Part shown: positions 4,793-5,295 of the stretch, one piece after another
Layout: each line of letters starts with the position of its first letter
Position numbering within the stretch: position 1 is the stretch's first letter
NCBI GenBank assembly: GCA_024464195.1
Contig: JANHAK010000101.1
Location: forward strand, 1-5,295
Direction of reading: 5' to 3'
DNA from: Methanomassiliicoccales archaeon
Lineage (GTDB): Archaea; Thermoplasmatota; Thermoplasmata; Methanomassiliicoccales; JACIVX01
Length of the DNA stretch: 5,295 bases
Notes under the pieces: generated by a model
What the model was told of the DNA's origin: nothing
Databases searched by the model: none
What the model saw: only the letters and a program-made list of their open reading frames with translations
Translations under genes and position numbers: made by a program

Positions 4793-5295
4793 TTGCCGAT
4801 GTTGAAAACCCGAGTAAAAGTGATGGCCGCTCCGAACCGATACATCATCGGTCCCGGAGCAGTAAAGGAACTTGGAAGACGCAAGATGTTGCTAGGGAAG
4901 AAAGCATTTGTCCTCGGTGGGACGCGCTCGATAGAGAGCGTGGAAAAAGAGATGAAAGAAGACTTCCAGGAGCACGGAATTGAATTGGTGCACATGGAGA
5001 AGGGCGTCCGCTATTGTACAGCCCGGGAGATCAATAGACTCGCTGATATGGCAAGAGCGAAGCAAGCCGACTTCATCGTGGGTGTCGGTGGCGGATCGAT
5101 CATGGACCTTGCCAAGGCAGTCGCGAGCGCAGAATATGGAATTGGTAAGCCCATTGCATTGATCAACACGATTCCATCGACAGATGCCCCATGCAGTGCT
5201 CTTTCGGTTCAGTACGATGAAAAGCATGTCGTCGAGAAAGTCCTCTTCTACTACAGGAGTCCAGACATTGTCATCGTCCCAACCGACAAAACTGT
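4793..5295 (+). CDS. gldA: Glycerol dehydrogenase (GldA-type iron/zinc alcohol dehydrogenase), N-terminal part, cut by right edge
   Basis: The first 167 codons of a cytosolic, metal- and NAD-dependent dehydrogenase that oxidises glycerol (or a related polyol) to dihydroxyacetone, or runs in reverse. The frame is open to the window edge. The Rossmann-like N-terminal domain shows the GldA opening NRYIIGPGAVKELG (15-28), FVLGG (39-43), the pyrophosphate-binding GVGGGSIMDLAK (97-108) and NTIPSTDAPCSALSVQY (125-141). The STDAPCSALSV string separates GldA from glycerol-1-phosphate dehydrogenase, the related archaeal lipid enzyme. The metal-binding Asp and two His lie in the missing C-terminal half. 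I chose TTG at 4793 because GGGGGAG (4780-4786) is six bases before it. An in-frame ATG at 4799 is the main alternative at a looser 12 bases, and ATG at 4823 is another. A stem-loop precedes the ribosome site. Completeness and metal ligands cannot be judged here. Confidence 0.9.
   Translation, partial: MPMLKTRVKVMAAPNRYIIGPGAVKELGRRKMLLGKKAFVLGGTRSIESVEKEMKEDFQEHGIELVHMEKGVRYCTAREINRLADMARAKQADFIVGVGGGSIMDLAKAVASAEYGIGKPIALINTIPSTDAPCSALSVQYDEKHVVEKVLFYYRSPDIVIVPTDKT

Overview
The window is about 5.3 kb of moderately AT-rich DNA. It holds five protein genes: four complete and one cut by the right edge. The best guess is an archaeon, held with moderate confidence. Several genes have a purine-rich BRE plus an AT-rich TATA-like box about 25 bases before a likely transcript start, followed by a short leader with a Shine-Dalgarno site. 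The deacetylase gene ends in three closely spaced oligo-T tracts, and at least two genes seem to start with TTG. No bacterial -35/-10 pairs stand out. The antiporter is also of a kind common in archaea, but every family here also occurs in bacteria, so a tree is needed to place the organism.

Layout. 1-388 has no convincing gene; its only notable content is an orphan Shine-Dalgarno site followed by a short interrupted reading frame. 389-1594 (+) encodes a CPA2-type cation/proton antiporter. A convergent 88-base gap follows, carrying a second copy of a 13-base stretch from the antiporter start. 1683-2639 (-) encodes a D-2-hydroxyacid dehydrogenase. A divergent promoter region of about 200 bases follows, with two inverted repeats. 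2841-3608 (+) encodes a classical short-chain dehydrogenase, and 3699-4532 (+) a cytosolic deacetylase of the HpPgdA/PuuE-like group. A terminator and a 260-base gap with a nested stem-loop come next. 4793 to the right edge (+) encodes the N-terminal half of a GldA-type glycerol dehydrogenase.

How they may work together. Three NAD(P)-dependent oxidoreductases of different folds (D-2-hydroxyacid dehydrogenase, SDR, GldA) surround one C-N hydrolase. This looks like small-molecule metabolism of hydroxy acids, polyols or amides/imides. However, the deacetylase and gldA each appear to have their own promoter, and the hydroxyacid dehydrogenase is on the other strand, so this is a neighbourhood and not a proven operon. 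The antiporter is most likely an independent housekeeping ion-homeostasis gene. I did not find a clear new defence, mobile or CRISPR system. The observations most worth following are the structured leader before gldA, the palindrome in the SDR promoter and the unknown substrate of the deacetylase.
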